Positions 17,295 to 25,490 of a stretch of DNA of 64,000 nt are shown one piece after another. Below the pieces are notes generated by a model, which was not told the DNA's origin, did not search any database, and saw only the letters and a list, made by a program, of their open reading frames with translations. The position numbers were made by a program, and so were the translations under genes. Numbering within the stretch: the stretch's first letter is position 1; every line of letters starts with the position of its first letter. Source of the DNA: an uncultured Cyclobacteriaceae bacterium (GTDB taxonomy: Bacteria; Bacteroidota; Bacteroidia; Cytophagales; Cyclobacteriaceae); NCBI GenBank assembly GCA_937146645.1, contig CAKZRQ010000057.1, forward strand, positions 124,001-188,000. The letters are read 5' to 3'.

Positions 17295-18419
17295 ATGAAA
17301 TTTATTGTTTCCTCTTCTGCTTTACTGAAGCAGCTCTCCGCGATCAATGGAGTGGTTACGACAAACCCAGTGGTCCCTATTTTGGAGAACTTTCTTTTTG
17401 AAATTCAGGATGGTTTGTTGACTATCACCGCTTCGGATTTGCAGACTTCCATGATGACTGAAATCAATGTGGAGGCCAAAGAAGATGGAAATATCGCAGT
17501 GCCTGCAAGAATTCTGATTGAAACACTTAAGAACTTGCCTGAGCAACCTGTTACATTCAGTATCGATCATGATACCTATGCTGTGGAAATCAGCTCCGAT
17601 AATGGTCGATATAGATTAGCTGGAGAAAATGCGACGGACTTCCCGAAGATTCCAACAGTAAGTAATGCGACTTTGGTGGATATGTCCACTGAGGTGCTTT
17701 CCAGTGCTGTCGCAAATACGATTTTTGCTACGAGCAGTGACGAATTGAGACCGGCGATGACAGGGGTTTACATTAACCTAAGTGATACCAATACCACTTT
17801 CGTGGCCACTGATGGGCATAGATTAGTGAGATACAGAAGAGTCGATATTGCTTCTCCTGATGCTACAAGCCTGATCATTCCCAGAAAGGCGCTTAACCTT
17901 CTCAAGTCCACTTTACCAGCAGAGAATGTTCCTGTAAGTGTAGAATTTAATCAGTCGAATGCTTACTTCAAGTTTGATAACATCAAGATGATCTGTAGGC
18001 TAATCGACGAGAGATTTCCTGATTATGAGAATGTGATTCCTACTGAGAATCCAAACACCATGACTATCGATCGTCAGGAGCTATTGGGGACGCTTAAGAG
18101 AATTGCGATTTACGCAAATAAGACCACTCACCAGGTTCGACTCAAATTGACTGGCAGTGAATTGCTTATTTCTGCAGAAGACCTAGACTTCTCCAATGAG
18201 GCGAATGAAAGACTTTCTTGCGAGCATGAAGGAGAGGATATTGAAATTGGATTCAATGCAAAGTTCCTAGTGGAGATGCTTACTAATCTCTCCTCGAAAG
18301 AAGTGACGCTGAAGTTCAGTGCACCGAATCGAGCTGGTTTGATTCTGCCTTCAGAGCAAGATGAAAACGAGGATATCCTGATGCTTGTAATGCCAGTGAT
18401 GCTGAATAATTACGTCTAA
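17295..18419 (+). CDS. dnaN: DNA polymerase III sliding clamp, beta subunit
   Basis: The 374-residue product matches the DnaN clamp, with three repeated domains of about 120 residues. Recognisable segments are MKFIVSSSALLKQLSAINGVV at the N-terminus, NLPEQPVTFSI, GRYRLAGENATDFPKIP, FVATDGHRLVRYR in domain 2, FPDYENVIP before domain 3, and a C-terminal VMPVMLNNYV that matches the usual MPM tail. The clamp encircles DNA and gives the replicase processivity. A strong symmetrical terminator follows. It is not next to dnaA here, which is common in Bacteroidota. Confidence 0.97.
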   Translation: MKFIVSSSALLKQLSAINGVVTTNPVVPILENFLFEIQDGLLTITASDLQTSMMTEINVEAKEDGNIAVPARILIETLKNLPEQPVTFSIDHDTYAVEISSDNGRYRLAGENATDFPKIPTVSNATLVDMSTEVLSSAVANTIFATSSDELRPAMTGVYINLSDTNTTFVATDGHRLVRYRRVDIASPDATSLIIPRKALNLLKSTLPAENVPVSVEFNQSNAYFKFDNIKMICRLIDERFPDYENVIPTENPNTMTIDRQELLGTLKRIAIYANKTTHQVRLKLTGSELLISAEDLDFSNEANERLSCEHEGEDIEIGFNAKFLVEMLTNLSSKEVTLKFSAPNRAGLILPSEQDENEDILMLVMPVMLNNYV

Positions 18420-18442
18420 CAACCACCATCTCTTATAACAAC

Positions 18443-18469
18443 AAAAGCCCTGAAATTTCAGGGCTTTTT
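18443..18469. terminator. Bidirectional rho-independent terminator between dnaN and the AhpD-like gene
   Basis: The perfect palindrome AAAAGCCCTGAAA/TTTCAGGGCTTTT forms a GC-centred stem with a U-run when read on either strand. It lies 23 bases after the dnaN stop and 20 bases from the stop of the convergent gene, so it can serve both. Confidence 0.9.
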
Positions 18470-18488
18470 CATTGTGGTTTGATAGGTT

Positions 18489-19037
18489 TTAAGCTTCCAC
18501 AGTTTCCAATTCTGGAGCAACAGGGAAGTCGATTTCAAACTGAGTTAGGTTGTGTATGTAATTTGAGATGATTTTATCTCCAATCACCACTACCACGTCC
18601 ACTAAGTTTCCTTCATCGTATCCTGCTTCAAGGAAAGCGGAAACAGCAGCTTCATCTGCTCTTCCTCTGTTTTCAGCAACAGACTTTGTGAATCTCGCAA
18701 GGGCATCAAGCTTTGCATCGAAAGATGCAGAACCACCTCTGATTTCCAAAATTTGATCGTCAGAAAAACCATTCATTTTTCCTAAGGCCGTGTGAGCCGA
18801 CTGGCAATATCTACATCCGTTAACTTGAGAAACCACAAGGTTGATCACTTCTCTTTCTTTAGCTTTCAAAGAAGACTTTCTGTTTTGAAGTGCTAGGTAG
18901 TCACCCAAGGCAGTTTCGCTTTTCGCGAAATAAGCGTAAAGGTTTGGAACAAATCCTAAGCCCTTGTTTAGGTTGTCAAAAATAGCCTGATTGTTTTCAG
19001 ATACTTCGTCTCTAGTTGGTACTGTGAAATTTTTCAT
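18489..19037 (-). CDS. Carboxymuconolactone decarboxylase / AhpD-like peroxidase family protein
   Basis: The 182-residue product is of the CMD/AhpD fold. The redox motif CRYCQSAH (CxxCxxxH) is in VSQVNGCRYCQSAHTALGKMNG, as in alkylhydroperoxidase D-like proteins. The surrounding helices (LKAKEREVINLVV, FDAKLDALARFTKSV, NLVDVVVVIGDKIISNYIHNL) fit the CMD domain. The likely role is peroxide or quinone detoxification using the two cysteines, though many members have unknown substrates. I start at ATG 19037; an upstream start at 19079 adds 14 Thr/Asn-rich residues. An AraC-type regulator gene lies 68 bases upstream on the same strand and may control it. Confidence 0.87.
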   Translation of the reverse strand: MKNFTVPTRDEVSENNQAIFDNLNKGLGFVPNLYAYFAKSETALGDYLALQNRKSSLKAKEREVINLVVSQVNGCRYCQSAHTALGKMNGFSDDQILEIRGGSASFDAKLDALARFTKSVAENRGRADEAAVSAFLEAGYDEGNLVDVVVVIGDKIISNYIHNLTQFEIDFPVAPELETVEA

Positions 19038-19105
19038 CGTTGTATTGTTTGTTGTGGTTTTAAATAATGTACAATACAAAGATGCAGTACGAAGAGCCGC
19101 TTCAG

Positions 19106-19969
19106 TTAGACTCGATTTCCCTGCGGGTTATCAATTTTTCCCAAATTGAAATTTTCTCGGTAATCGGAGGGTGAACAGCCATCATTTTTCTTGAAAAAGC
19201 GACTGAAGCTTTGAATATCTTCAAAACCTAACTCATAGCCGATTTCTTTCACTGACTTGTCCGTGTAGCCCAAAAGTCTTCTTGCCTCCAGAGTTATCCT
19301 GTCATGGATATAGCTCAATGGACTTTTCTCTCCCAGCTTGGAGAAAGCATTACTGATGGTCTTGGGAGATTTGAAAAGCAGGTCGGCGTAGTCTGCCACT
19401 TGATGCTTTTCCCTGAAATGCATTTCTACAAGGAAATTGTACTCTCGGACCAAATTGGATTTTTGGCTATCCATCTGGTCCAGATCAATCTGACTCGAGT
19501 AGAAGCGGGTACAAAGGATCAAAAATCTTTTCAGAAGCATCTGCAGCATCTCTAATTGGAGAGTGTCTTGTGCTTCTTTCATTTCCATAGAAAAGACATT
19601 CCAAAGCGCTTCCAGCTTTGCCTTAGCTGCTTCATCCAAATTTATTACCGGAAGGGTAGAGGATCCATAAAATAGGATTCCTTTACAGCCCACTTCAGAG
19701 TCATGGTCCAGGACGCAGAAGAATGGCCGGTTAAATTTGATGAGTCTAGCCTCGGGAATTTCTACCTCTTTGACTTCGTGAAATCCTGTAAGGCAAATGA
19801 CTTGATCCTTCTCGAAACTTTTTTGAACGCCATCGATAATCAATTCAGCTTTCTCCAAAATCCAGATAAAGGCTAATTCAGATTTATCCTGTTCTTCTAC
19901 CAGATTTGAATTGCTGGTGGAGATAAGTTCCAGTTGTAAATGCTCGTGTGTGGGTCCTGCAAAAATCAT
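19106..19969 (-). CDS. AraC family transcriptional regulator
   Basis: The 287-residue product has an N-terminal cupin-like sensor region (about residues 1-150) and a C-terminal AraC double helix-turn-helix. The latter is seen as KTISNAFSKLGEKSPLSYIHDRITLEARRLLGYTDKSVKEIGYELGFEDIQSFSRFFKKNDGCSPSDYREN (positions about 205-275), with the classic GFEDIQSFSRFFKK second recognition region. It lies directly upstream of the AhpD-like gene on the same strand, which makes that gene a plausible target. The effector is not apparent. Confidence 0.92.
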   Translation of the reverse strand: MIFAGPTHEHLQLELISTSNSNLVEEQDKSELAFIWILEKAELIIDGVQKSFEKDQVICLTGFHEVKEVEIPEARLIKFNRPFFCVLDHDSEVGCKGILFYGSSTLPVINLDEAAKAKLEALWNVFSMEMKEAQDTLQLEMLQMLLKRFLILCTRFYSSQIDLDQMDSQKSNLVREYNFLVEMHFREKHQVADYADLLFKSPKTISNAFSKLGEKSPLSYIHDRITLEARRLLGYTDKSVKEIGYELGFEDIQSFSRFFKKNDGCSPSDYRENFNLGKIDNPQGNRV

Positions 19970-20040
19970 ATCTAGTGAAATCTATTAAGAATATGATTGG
20001 TTCCCAAAGCTCTTTTAAGAACTGTATTTTCATTATCGTC

Positions 20041-20625
20041 TCAAAGACCAATGGAGTCATTTCCGGCTGATAGCTCTTTGAGCAAAGCTCTTTCTTTGCG
20101 GTAGCTCTTCCGTAGCACCCAAATGAATACAAACCAGAAGCCCACTCCTGTAACGAGGCAATAATAGAAGAATCCGGTGCTGATATTCGGTTCAAGTCCT
20201 ATCAAGAATAATACTATCCCGATGCCATAGGTGATGTAGATAAGAGGGGTAAAGGTTCTCTGGACCCTTAATCTCGACTTGTAATAGGATTTAACTTTTT
20301 CTAAATACTCGAGGGATGGTAAGAATAGCTGTATGCTTCCCAGGTCTATTCGGCTTCGATACTCCATTCCTATACGAATTAGTAGAGAGAAGAACATCAA
20401 TGCCAGACCAGTGATTAAGGTCCAGTCGCCAAACCTTCCAATGAAAGAAAAGAATAGGGCGATGGCTATAAGTGTTATTCCTAAAACCACGATGGTGATG
20501 ATCTGCTCTATTTTAAGTTTTTTCTTGGCTGATTTTGCGGAAGTCATCATGCTCTCAGAGCTTAAGCTCGAGGAAGAAGTTTTTTGCGAATCGTAAGTCG
20601 ATTGAAGTTTATCTAGATTTTCCAT
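20041..20625 (-). CDS. Membrane protein of unknown function, coupled to the ECF sigma gene
   Basis: I do not recognise the family. The 194-residue product has a Ser/Lys-rich cytoplasmic N-terminus of about 40 residues and four hydrophobic segments in two pairs: ITIVVLGITLIAIALFFSFI with WTLITGLALMFFSLLIRIG, then FTPLIYITYGIGIVLFLIG with FFYYCLVTGVGFWFVFIWVL. A charged loop (LEYLEKVKSYYKSRLRVQR) separates the pairs. The start overlaps the 3' end of the sigma factor gene by 17 bases, so they are translated from one message. That position suggests an anti-sigma or sensor role, but there is no zinc anti-sigma (HxxxCxxC) motif. Confidence 0.75.
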   Translation of the reverse strand: MENLDKLQSTYDSQKTSSSSLSSESMMTSAKSAKKKLKIEQIITIVVLGITLIAIALFFSFIGRFGDWTLITGLALMFFSLLIRIGMEYRSRIDLGSIQLFLPSLEYLEKVKSYYKSRLRVQRTFTPLIYITYGIGIVLFLIGLEPNISTGFFYYCLVTGVGFWFVFIWVLRKSYRKERALLKELSAGNDSIGL

Positions 20626-21202
20626 GGGTCATGCAGATGTTTAGTTCCTTTTTAATTCGATGAATTTTCACTCTCAGATTTTCGGGGCTTAGGCCCAAAG
20701 TTGATTCAATAGTACTGTAGGGAATACCCTCCAAGACCATAAGAATCAACATTCGATTTTCTGGCTTTAATTTTTGGATGCAGGTGTGCATCAGTTTAAT
20801 GCTTTGCTCCTTTTCAGGGTTTTCTTCCCATGGACTTTCACTCGAGAAAGCCTGAGCTTTTTCAAATTCCTTTTTCTCTTGTTTTATTTTAAGAAGACAG
20901 GTATTGATGGTGATTCGATAAATCCAGGTTTGCCAGTTTGCATCATCTCTGAACTGCTTTCGATTCAACCAAGCCTTTATAAAGGCCTCTTGCATGGCAT
21001 CTTCTGCAAGTGAATGATCATGTTGGAAATATCCGAGGCATAGCCTAAAGACCACATCTTTGTTTTCCTCAAAGCGAGCTTTAAATAGCTCCTCTTCATT
21101 TGCGTGATCCTGGTTCTTATTCAAATCGATTTCCGTTTTCTGCTTCTTTCCTGTTAGAGTCAGACTTTTTCGAATTGTTACAAAATCTGAAATATTTTTC
21201 AC
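20609..21202 (-). CDS. ECF-type RNA polymerase sigma-70 factor
   Basis: The 197-residue product has sigma region 2 (VFRLCLGYFQHDHSLAEDAMQEAFIKAWLNRKQF, then NWQTWIYRITINTCLLKIKQ) and sigma region 4 (NRMLILMVLEGIPYSTIESTLGLSPENLRVKIHRIKKEL). It lacks regions 1 and 3, so it is an extracytoplasmic-function sigma. The first about 35 residues are a basic extension, and a later start is possible. It overlaps the downstream membrane protein gene and diverges from another membrane protein gene at 21319. Confidence 0.92.
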   Translation of the reverse strand: MKNISDFVTIRKSLTLTGKKQKTEIDLNKNQDHANEEELFKARFEENKDVVFRLCLGYFQHDHSLAEDAMQEAFIKAWLNRKQFRDDANWQTWIYRITINTCLLKIKQEKKEFEKAQAFSSESPWEENPEKEQSIKLMHTCIQKLKPENRMLILMVLEGIPYSTIESTLGLSPENLRVKIHRIKKELNICMTHGKSR

Positions 21203-21318
21203 TCGAATCTCTAATTCTATTCCGGTAGTTCTAATTCTTCAGAAGCAGGATTATCGTAAAAAGTCAATCGAAACTGTAACAATTAATTCATTCTGCGATC
21301 TAAGTAGAAAAAATAGAT

Positions 21319-21906
21319 ATGAAAACTTCTACTATTCAAAGCCTTGGATTAGAATCTGATATGATCGATACCTGGCGAGATCAACTCAGTATCGCTTGTA
21401 AAAACGGCATCAATTTCATTTTTTCTGCATCCCTAGTTTGGGCGATTGTTGCAGTAATTTGGAGCATGAATTTCTCTGATTTCCAAAAAGGAATTTTCAC
21501 CTTTTGGGTATCTGCGATCATGTTACCCCTCGCCTGGATACTGGGTAAGCTGTTGAAAACTGAATGGAATGTAGCAGGGAATCCCTTGAATAGACTTGGA
21601 TTGATTTTCAATATCTGCCAGCTATTCTATTTCCCTATTCTATTCATTTTGCTGGGGAAAATGCCGGAATACTTTGTAGCGGGCTATGCGATTATCACAG
21701 GGGCACATTTCTTCCCCTATGCCTGGTATTACCGAACAAATTGGTTTGGGATTTTCGCGGGGGTCATAGCTGTTGGGGTCTGGATGCTTTCGGCCTTCTT
21801 TTCAGAAATGACAGTTTTGGTTCCAATTTTCACTTCTGCTAATCTGTTGGTATTAGGATTCTTCTTGATGAGGGATTATAAAAAGAAAATGGTCAATGAA
21901 AATTGA
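21319..21906 (+). CDS. Multi-pass membrane protein, DUF7010-like
   Basis: The 195-residue product has about six hydrophobic segments (INFIFSASLVWAIVAVIWSM, FTFWVSAIMLPLAWILG, LIFNICQLFYFPILFILLG, YFVAGYAIITGAHFFPYAWYY, IFAGVIAVGVWMLSAFF, TVLVPIFTSANLLVLGFFLM). The layout, with MLPLAW and AHFFPYAWYY motifs, resembles DUF7010 membrane proteins, whose function is unknown. It reads away from the ECF sigma gene. The family assignment is from memory and moderate. Confidence 0.7.
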   Translation: MKTSTIQSLGLESDMIDTWRDQLSIACKNGINFIFSASLVWAIVAVIWSMNFSDFQKGIFTFWVSAIMLPLAWILGKLLKTEWNVAGNPLNRLGLIFNICQLFYFPILFILLGKMPEYFVAGYAIITGAHFFPYAWYYRTNWFGIFAGVIAVGVWMLSAFFSEMTVLVPIFTSANLLVLGFFLMRDYKKKMVNEN

Positions 21907-22025
21907 AACATCGCTTGAGATACGGGCAGCAATAAGTACCATCACTAGACTTAGCCACAAAGAAGCATTGAGATGTAGCTAACTTAAATCGATTATCTTG
22001 CCAATCCGAAAACTATCTACTTCCC

Positions 22026-23225
22026 ATGAAAGTGTTGTTTTTTGTCAGAGATATTCGTGCGTCTAGTGTAACGTTTATACGGAGGCAGATTCAGCTAATA
22101 AGTGAAGAGAATGAGGTTTTAGTTGTGACGATTGACCATGAACCGGAATTCTCAATAAATTCATTTTCATGCGTTGGAATTCCTTTTCAAGATAGTTTTT
22201 GGACGAATAAGCCGTTTCGTAGACTTAAGGAATGGGATGTTTTTTTCGGATCATTTAATCCTCCGTTTGGTAAAAGACTGCGTGCAGTGGTTAATGATTT
22301 CGAACCCGATCTGATCCATTGCCAATTTGGAACTGATGCTCTATTTTTTTTAGATCATTTTACGAACGCTAAAGAAATTCCCGTTTTCATTCAGTTTCGG
22401 GGATATGACGCATCTTTGATGTATTCCAAGGAATCTTATAAAAGAAGATTAAGGGCATTATTTAAAACCTCATGGATTCATCCAATTTATGTTTCGAATG
22501 ATCAATATAACCGAACCCTAGAGCAGGGGATTTTTCCTGATAAGAAACGGATTCTATATTCCTGCACTGATGTTGACTTTTTTGACTTTAATCCTAAAAA
22601 TATTGGTGAAGAAATTAAAACCTTCCAATTGCTGCAGGTGGGTAGATTGGTAGAGGTCAAGGGTCATAGGTTTAGTCTCCAAGCGATCCAAATCGCATCA
22701 GAATTTTTAGACAAGTACGATATAAAAATTGAATTATTACTCGCCGGTGAAGGTCCGCTATTTCTCGATTTAAAAGAAGAGGCTAATCAATTGGGTATCT
22801 CAGAAAAAGTATCATTTCTAGGTGGTGTAACCCCACAAGAAATCCGTGAAATACTTTCAAAGGCGGATTGCCTTCTTCATCCTAGTACTACCACAAAAGA
22901 TGGAGGAATGGAAGGTATTCCTAACGCCATAATGGAGGCTCTTGCTGTTGGTATGCCGGCTGTTGCTACCCGGCATTCGGGCATAGCGGAACTATGGTGT
23001 GAGAATGGAGGGCTATTTTTATTTGAGGAACGAGAAATAAAGAATTATGCTCAGATTATTATTGATCTAGCCCTAAAGAACTTGAAATTCGATCCAAGAA
23101 TTAGTCGCAATCATATCGTCAAGAACTTCAGTACAGACCAGCATAGGACACAACTATCAAAATTTTACCATAACGAACTCGGAGTGCCGTCGACCCAAAA
23201 AGCTGAGTTGGCCCATGAGTCTTAG
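22026..23225 (+). CDS. Glycosyltransferase family 4 (GT-B) protein
   Basis: The 399-residue product has a GT-B fold typical of GT4 sugar transferases. The second Rossmann half includes FQLLQVGRLVEVKGHRFSLQAIQIA, LLLAGEGPLFLDLKEEANQLGISEKVSFLGGV and the nucleotide-sugar-binding E-x7-E motif in MEGIPNAIMEALAVGMPAVAT. The N-terminal half contains LIHCQFGTDALFF. Retaining GT4 enzymes of this kind build exopolysaccharide or O-antigen chains from NDP-sugars. It stands alone, with no other polysaccharide gene in the window, and the acceptor is unknown. Confidence 0.88.
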   Translation: MKVLFFVRDIRASSVTFIRRQIQLISEENEVLVVTIDHEPEFSINSFSCVGIPFQDSFWTNKPFRRLKEWDVFFGSFNPPFGKRLRAVVNDFEPDLIHCQFGTDALFFLDHFTNAKEIPVFIQFRGYDASLMYSKESYKRRLRALFKTSWIHPIYVSNDQYNRTLEQGIFPDKKRILYSCTDVDFFDFNPKNIGEEIKTFQLLQVGRLVEVKGHRFSLQAIQIASEFLDKYDIKIELLLAGEGPLFLDLKEEANQLGISEKVSFLGGVTPQEIREILSKADCLLHPSTTTKDGGMEGIPNAIMEALAVGMPAVATRHSGIAELWCENGGLFLFEEREIKNYAQIIIDLALKNLKFDPRISRNHIVKNFSTDQHRTQLSKFYHNELGVPSTQKAELAHES

Positions 23226-23271
23226 ATTTTTTTGATTTTTCACCATACTGATTAGAAGTCCGAATTCCTGA

Positions 23272-25068
23272 TTATTCCTGCTTCTCTCCCCTAAATGATC
23301 CATTTGGTTGCACTGCCGTGAGTGCTACGATCTCTCCATCCTTTTCTTCAAAGACAACCTTGTACCCGTCCAGATCTTTAAATCGGAATTCATTATTCCC
23401 AAGTGGAATCTGCTCGTATTCTGGTTGACCTGCAACAAATAAGAATAGGCTGCCATCCTTAACGTAGACTTTGGCTTCCTGAACACCCAGAATCAGATAA
23501 GAACCTTCATATTTGGATAGATCATCTTCTGAAATCTCCACAGCTTTTGGAGTTCGTTTGAATGAAATTGGATCAAGGGCTGGTTCAAAAGCAATGTTTG
23601 CTCCGTTAATATCGCCATTCAGATCTGTGGTGAATTGAGTTTTGAAGGCGAAGTCATCTCGAATTTCCTCTGTGAAAATCAGCTTGGATAAGAAGGTGTC
23701 GTAGTTGTCATGCTCCAGATACATTCGATAAGATCCTGTATCCATAAATAGTGAGTCGTTTTCCAAAGTCAACTCCATGGCCCCGTAACCAGGGTTTGCA
23801 AAAGTACCTAAATATTGATCCAAAGTATGAGAGGGCTTAGAATTACCAGGAGTGCTCTCTTCTTCATCCTCTTCGGCATTCGCCGCAGCTTCTTTCATTT
23901 TTTTCAGTGCTTCCAGTCCTTCAGCAGACCAATCTACAGGATCAAGCTCTAGCATCCGATCTGCAATGATATTTCTCACATTTCCGGCAGTAGAAGATCT
24001 ATTTTGATTTACCAGCACCATCACGCCTATACTGTCAGTTGGAAAGAATGAAGCTGAAGCTGTAAAGCCATCGATATTCCCACCATGCTCGACCCTGTAG
24101 TGCCCCCGATATGAAGATAGAAACCATCCGTAGCCGTAATTTGCAAAATGAGCATCAGGATGTTCTTTTGAAGGAGTGCCTGCAGAGACTACCATGTGTG
24201 AGCTCATAGCTTCTTTGACATAGGGTTCAGGGATTACCTGTTCACCTTGGAATTTTCCTCCATTAATCCATGTGATCAGCCAGTTGGCCATTTCGTTAAC
24301 ACTACTATTGATGGCACCGGCAGGAGCCATGGCTGAGATATCATAATAGTCAAGAAGACTATTGTCGCCATTGTTATCAGTTTCATATCCCTTGGCGCTA
24401 TTAGAATCTTTGCCCAAGTCCTGAATGCTGAAGTTACTCCTCTCCATTCCTAGCTTGTCAAAAAACATGGATTGGACATTTTCTTCCCAACTATTACCAG
24501 TGATTCTTTTCCCTATTTGGCCCTGAAGAAAAAACATCCAGTTGTTATAATACCATTGTTGTCTCAAACCTGTAAAAGGTTTTTGATGAGCTATCCTGGA
24601 TAAAAGCTCCTCATCAGAATTCGATGGGAATAAATACCAACCATAGTCATGCCTTGGAAGACCAGTCCGATGTGCCATGAGATCCTTGATTATGATTTGC
24701 TCATTCATCCAAGGCTCGGTAAATCGTAATTCAGGAATATACTTTCCGGGCCTCTCATCTAGATTCACTTTTTCCTGGCCCCGCAACACTCCTAGAACAG
24801 CTGAGGTAAAAGCTTTCGAGCTGGAACCAATAGCCAGTAAAGTATTTTCATCCATAGGTATCTCATTCTCTAGATCGCGGTAACCGAATCCTTTGGCATA
24901 GATGATTTTATCTTTTTCTACCACTGCTACAGCAAAGCCTGGGACAGACCATGGACCCAATAACTCCTCTAGTTGCTTATCCACCCCTTTTAATCGAGGA
25001 TCTGAGTTCTGAGCAAAAACTGATAGTGATAATAAAAACCCTAGTGTAATGGATAGTAGTTTCTTCAT
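23272..25068 (-). CDS. Exported serine hydrolase, class C beta-lactamase family
   Basis: The 598-residue product has a signal peptide (1-20, SVFAQ). A beta-lactamase/D-aminopeptidase domain follows, with the SxxK nucleophile motif at Ser82-Lys85 (AIGSSSKAFTS), the YxN motif in WYYNNWMFF, and the HxG-type triad in YRVEHGGNIDGF. A C-terminal DUF3471-like domain starts near residue 420 (LDQYLGTFANPGYGAMEL), with a further beta-barrel-like segment. An acidic EDEEES linker separates the two. Such proteins are esterases, peptidases or penicillin-binding-like enzymes; the substrate is unknown. The start of the gene is 9 bases from the stop of the upstream VOC protein gene. Confidence 0.88.
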   Translation of the reverse strand: MKKLLSITLGFLLSLSVFAQNSDPRLKGVDKQLEELLGPWSVPGFAVAVVEKDKIIYAKGFGYRDLENEIPMDENTLLAIGSSSKAFTSAVLGVLRGQEKVNLDERPGKYIPELRFTEPWMNEQIIIKDLMAHRTGLPRHDYGWYLFPSNSDEELLSRIAHQKPFTGLRQQWYYNNWMFFLQGQIGKRITGNSWEENVQSMFFDKLGMERSNFSIQDLGKDSNSAKGYETDNNGDNSLLDYYDISAMAPAGAINSSVNEMANWLITWINGGKFQGEQVIPEPYVKEAMSSHMVVSAGTPSKEHPDAHFANYGYGWFLSSYRGHYRVEHGGNIDGFTASASFFPTDSIGVMVLVNQNRSSTAGNVRNIIADRMLELDPVDWSAEGLEALKKMKEAAANAEEDEEESTPGNSKPSHTLDQYLGTFANPGYGAMELTLENDSLFMDTGSYRMYLEHDNYDTFLSKLIFTEEIRDDFAFKTQFTTDLNGDINGANIAFEPALDPISFKRTPKAVEISEDDLSKYEGSYLILGVQEAKVYVKDGSLFLFVAGQPEYEQIPLGNNEFRFKDLDGYKVVFEEKDGEIVALTAVQPNGSFRGEKQE

Positions 25069-25077
25069 AGTGCTTGG

Positions 25078-25440
25078 TTAAATATCTTCTACAAAAAAGA
25101 TAGCGTTTTTATTCAAATCAAATAGCCCAAATTCATGAGTTTCCCAAGGGGTGTTTTTCCTCAACTTGTTTTTTGAGACAAACCCCTTCTCGCAAAGCTG
25201 ATTGAAATAGGGTTCAATATTCTCCACAAAAATTCTTACTACTGATCCCCCTAATAGTGGGTCATCCTCAGTATCTGCATGCCATTGTAAATGGAGCTCT
25301 AGTCCTTCTAGTCTAATTCCTGAATACATGGAATCTCCAAAGGCCTTTTTGAATCCAAGAGTTTCATGGTACCATTTAATATCCCTTTCTATGTTTTGAG
25401 AGGGTAGAACCGGGATGGTGGAAATGAATTTTGTTTTCAT
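25078..25440 (-). CDS. VOC superfamily (glyoxalase/bleomycin-resistance-like) protein
   Basis: This 120-residue single-domain protein has two beta-alpha-beta-beta-beta units: TIPVLPSQNIERDIKWYHETLGFKKAF at the start, LEGLELHLQWH in the middle and FGLFDLNKNAIFFVEDI at the end. The pattern resembles bleomycin-binding resistance proteins, which bind drug without catalysis, but binding partners vary. The start codon abuts the U-run of an apparent terminator (25441-25470), so its promoter placement is odd. The serine hydrolase gene follows after nine bases. Confidence 0.82.
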   Translation of the reverse strand: MKTKFISTIPVLPSQNIERDIKWYHETLGFKKAFGDSMYSGIRLEGLELHLQWHADTEDDPLLGGSVVRIFVENIEPYFNQLCEKGFVSKNKLRKNTPWETHEFGLFDLNKNAIFFVEDI

Positions 25441-25470
25441 AAAAAATGCCTCCCACTTTCGTAGGAGGCA
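25441..25470 (-). terminator. Rho-independent terminator after the TIM-barrel isomerase gene
   Basis: On the minus strand TGCCTCC, a 10-base loop and GGAGGCA form a stem, followed by six U residues. It lies 20 bases after the isomerase stop. The U-run ends directly at the ATG of the VOC gene (25440), so the same element may also act as an attenuator for that gene. Confidence 0.75.
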
Positions 25471-25490
25471 GTTATTTGAGTATGATTTAA

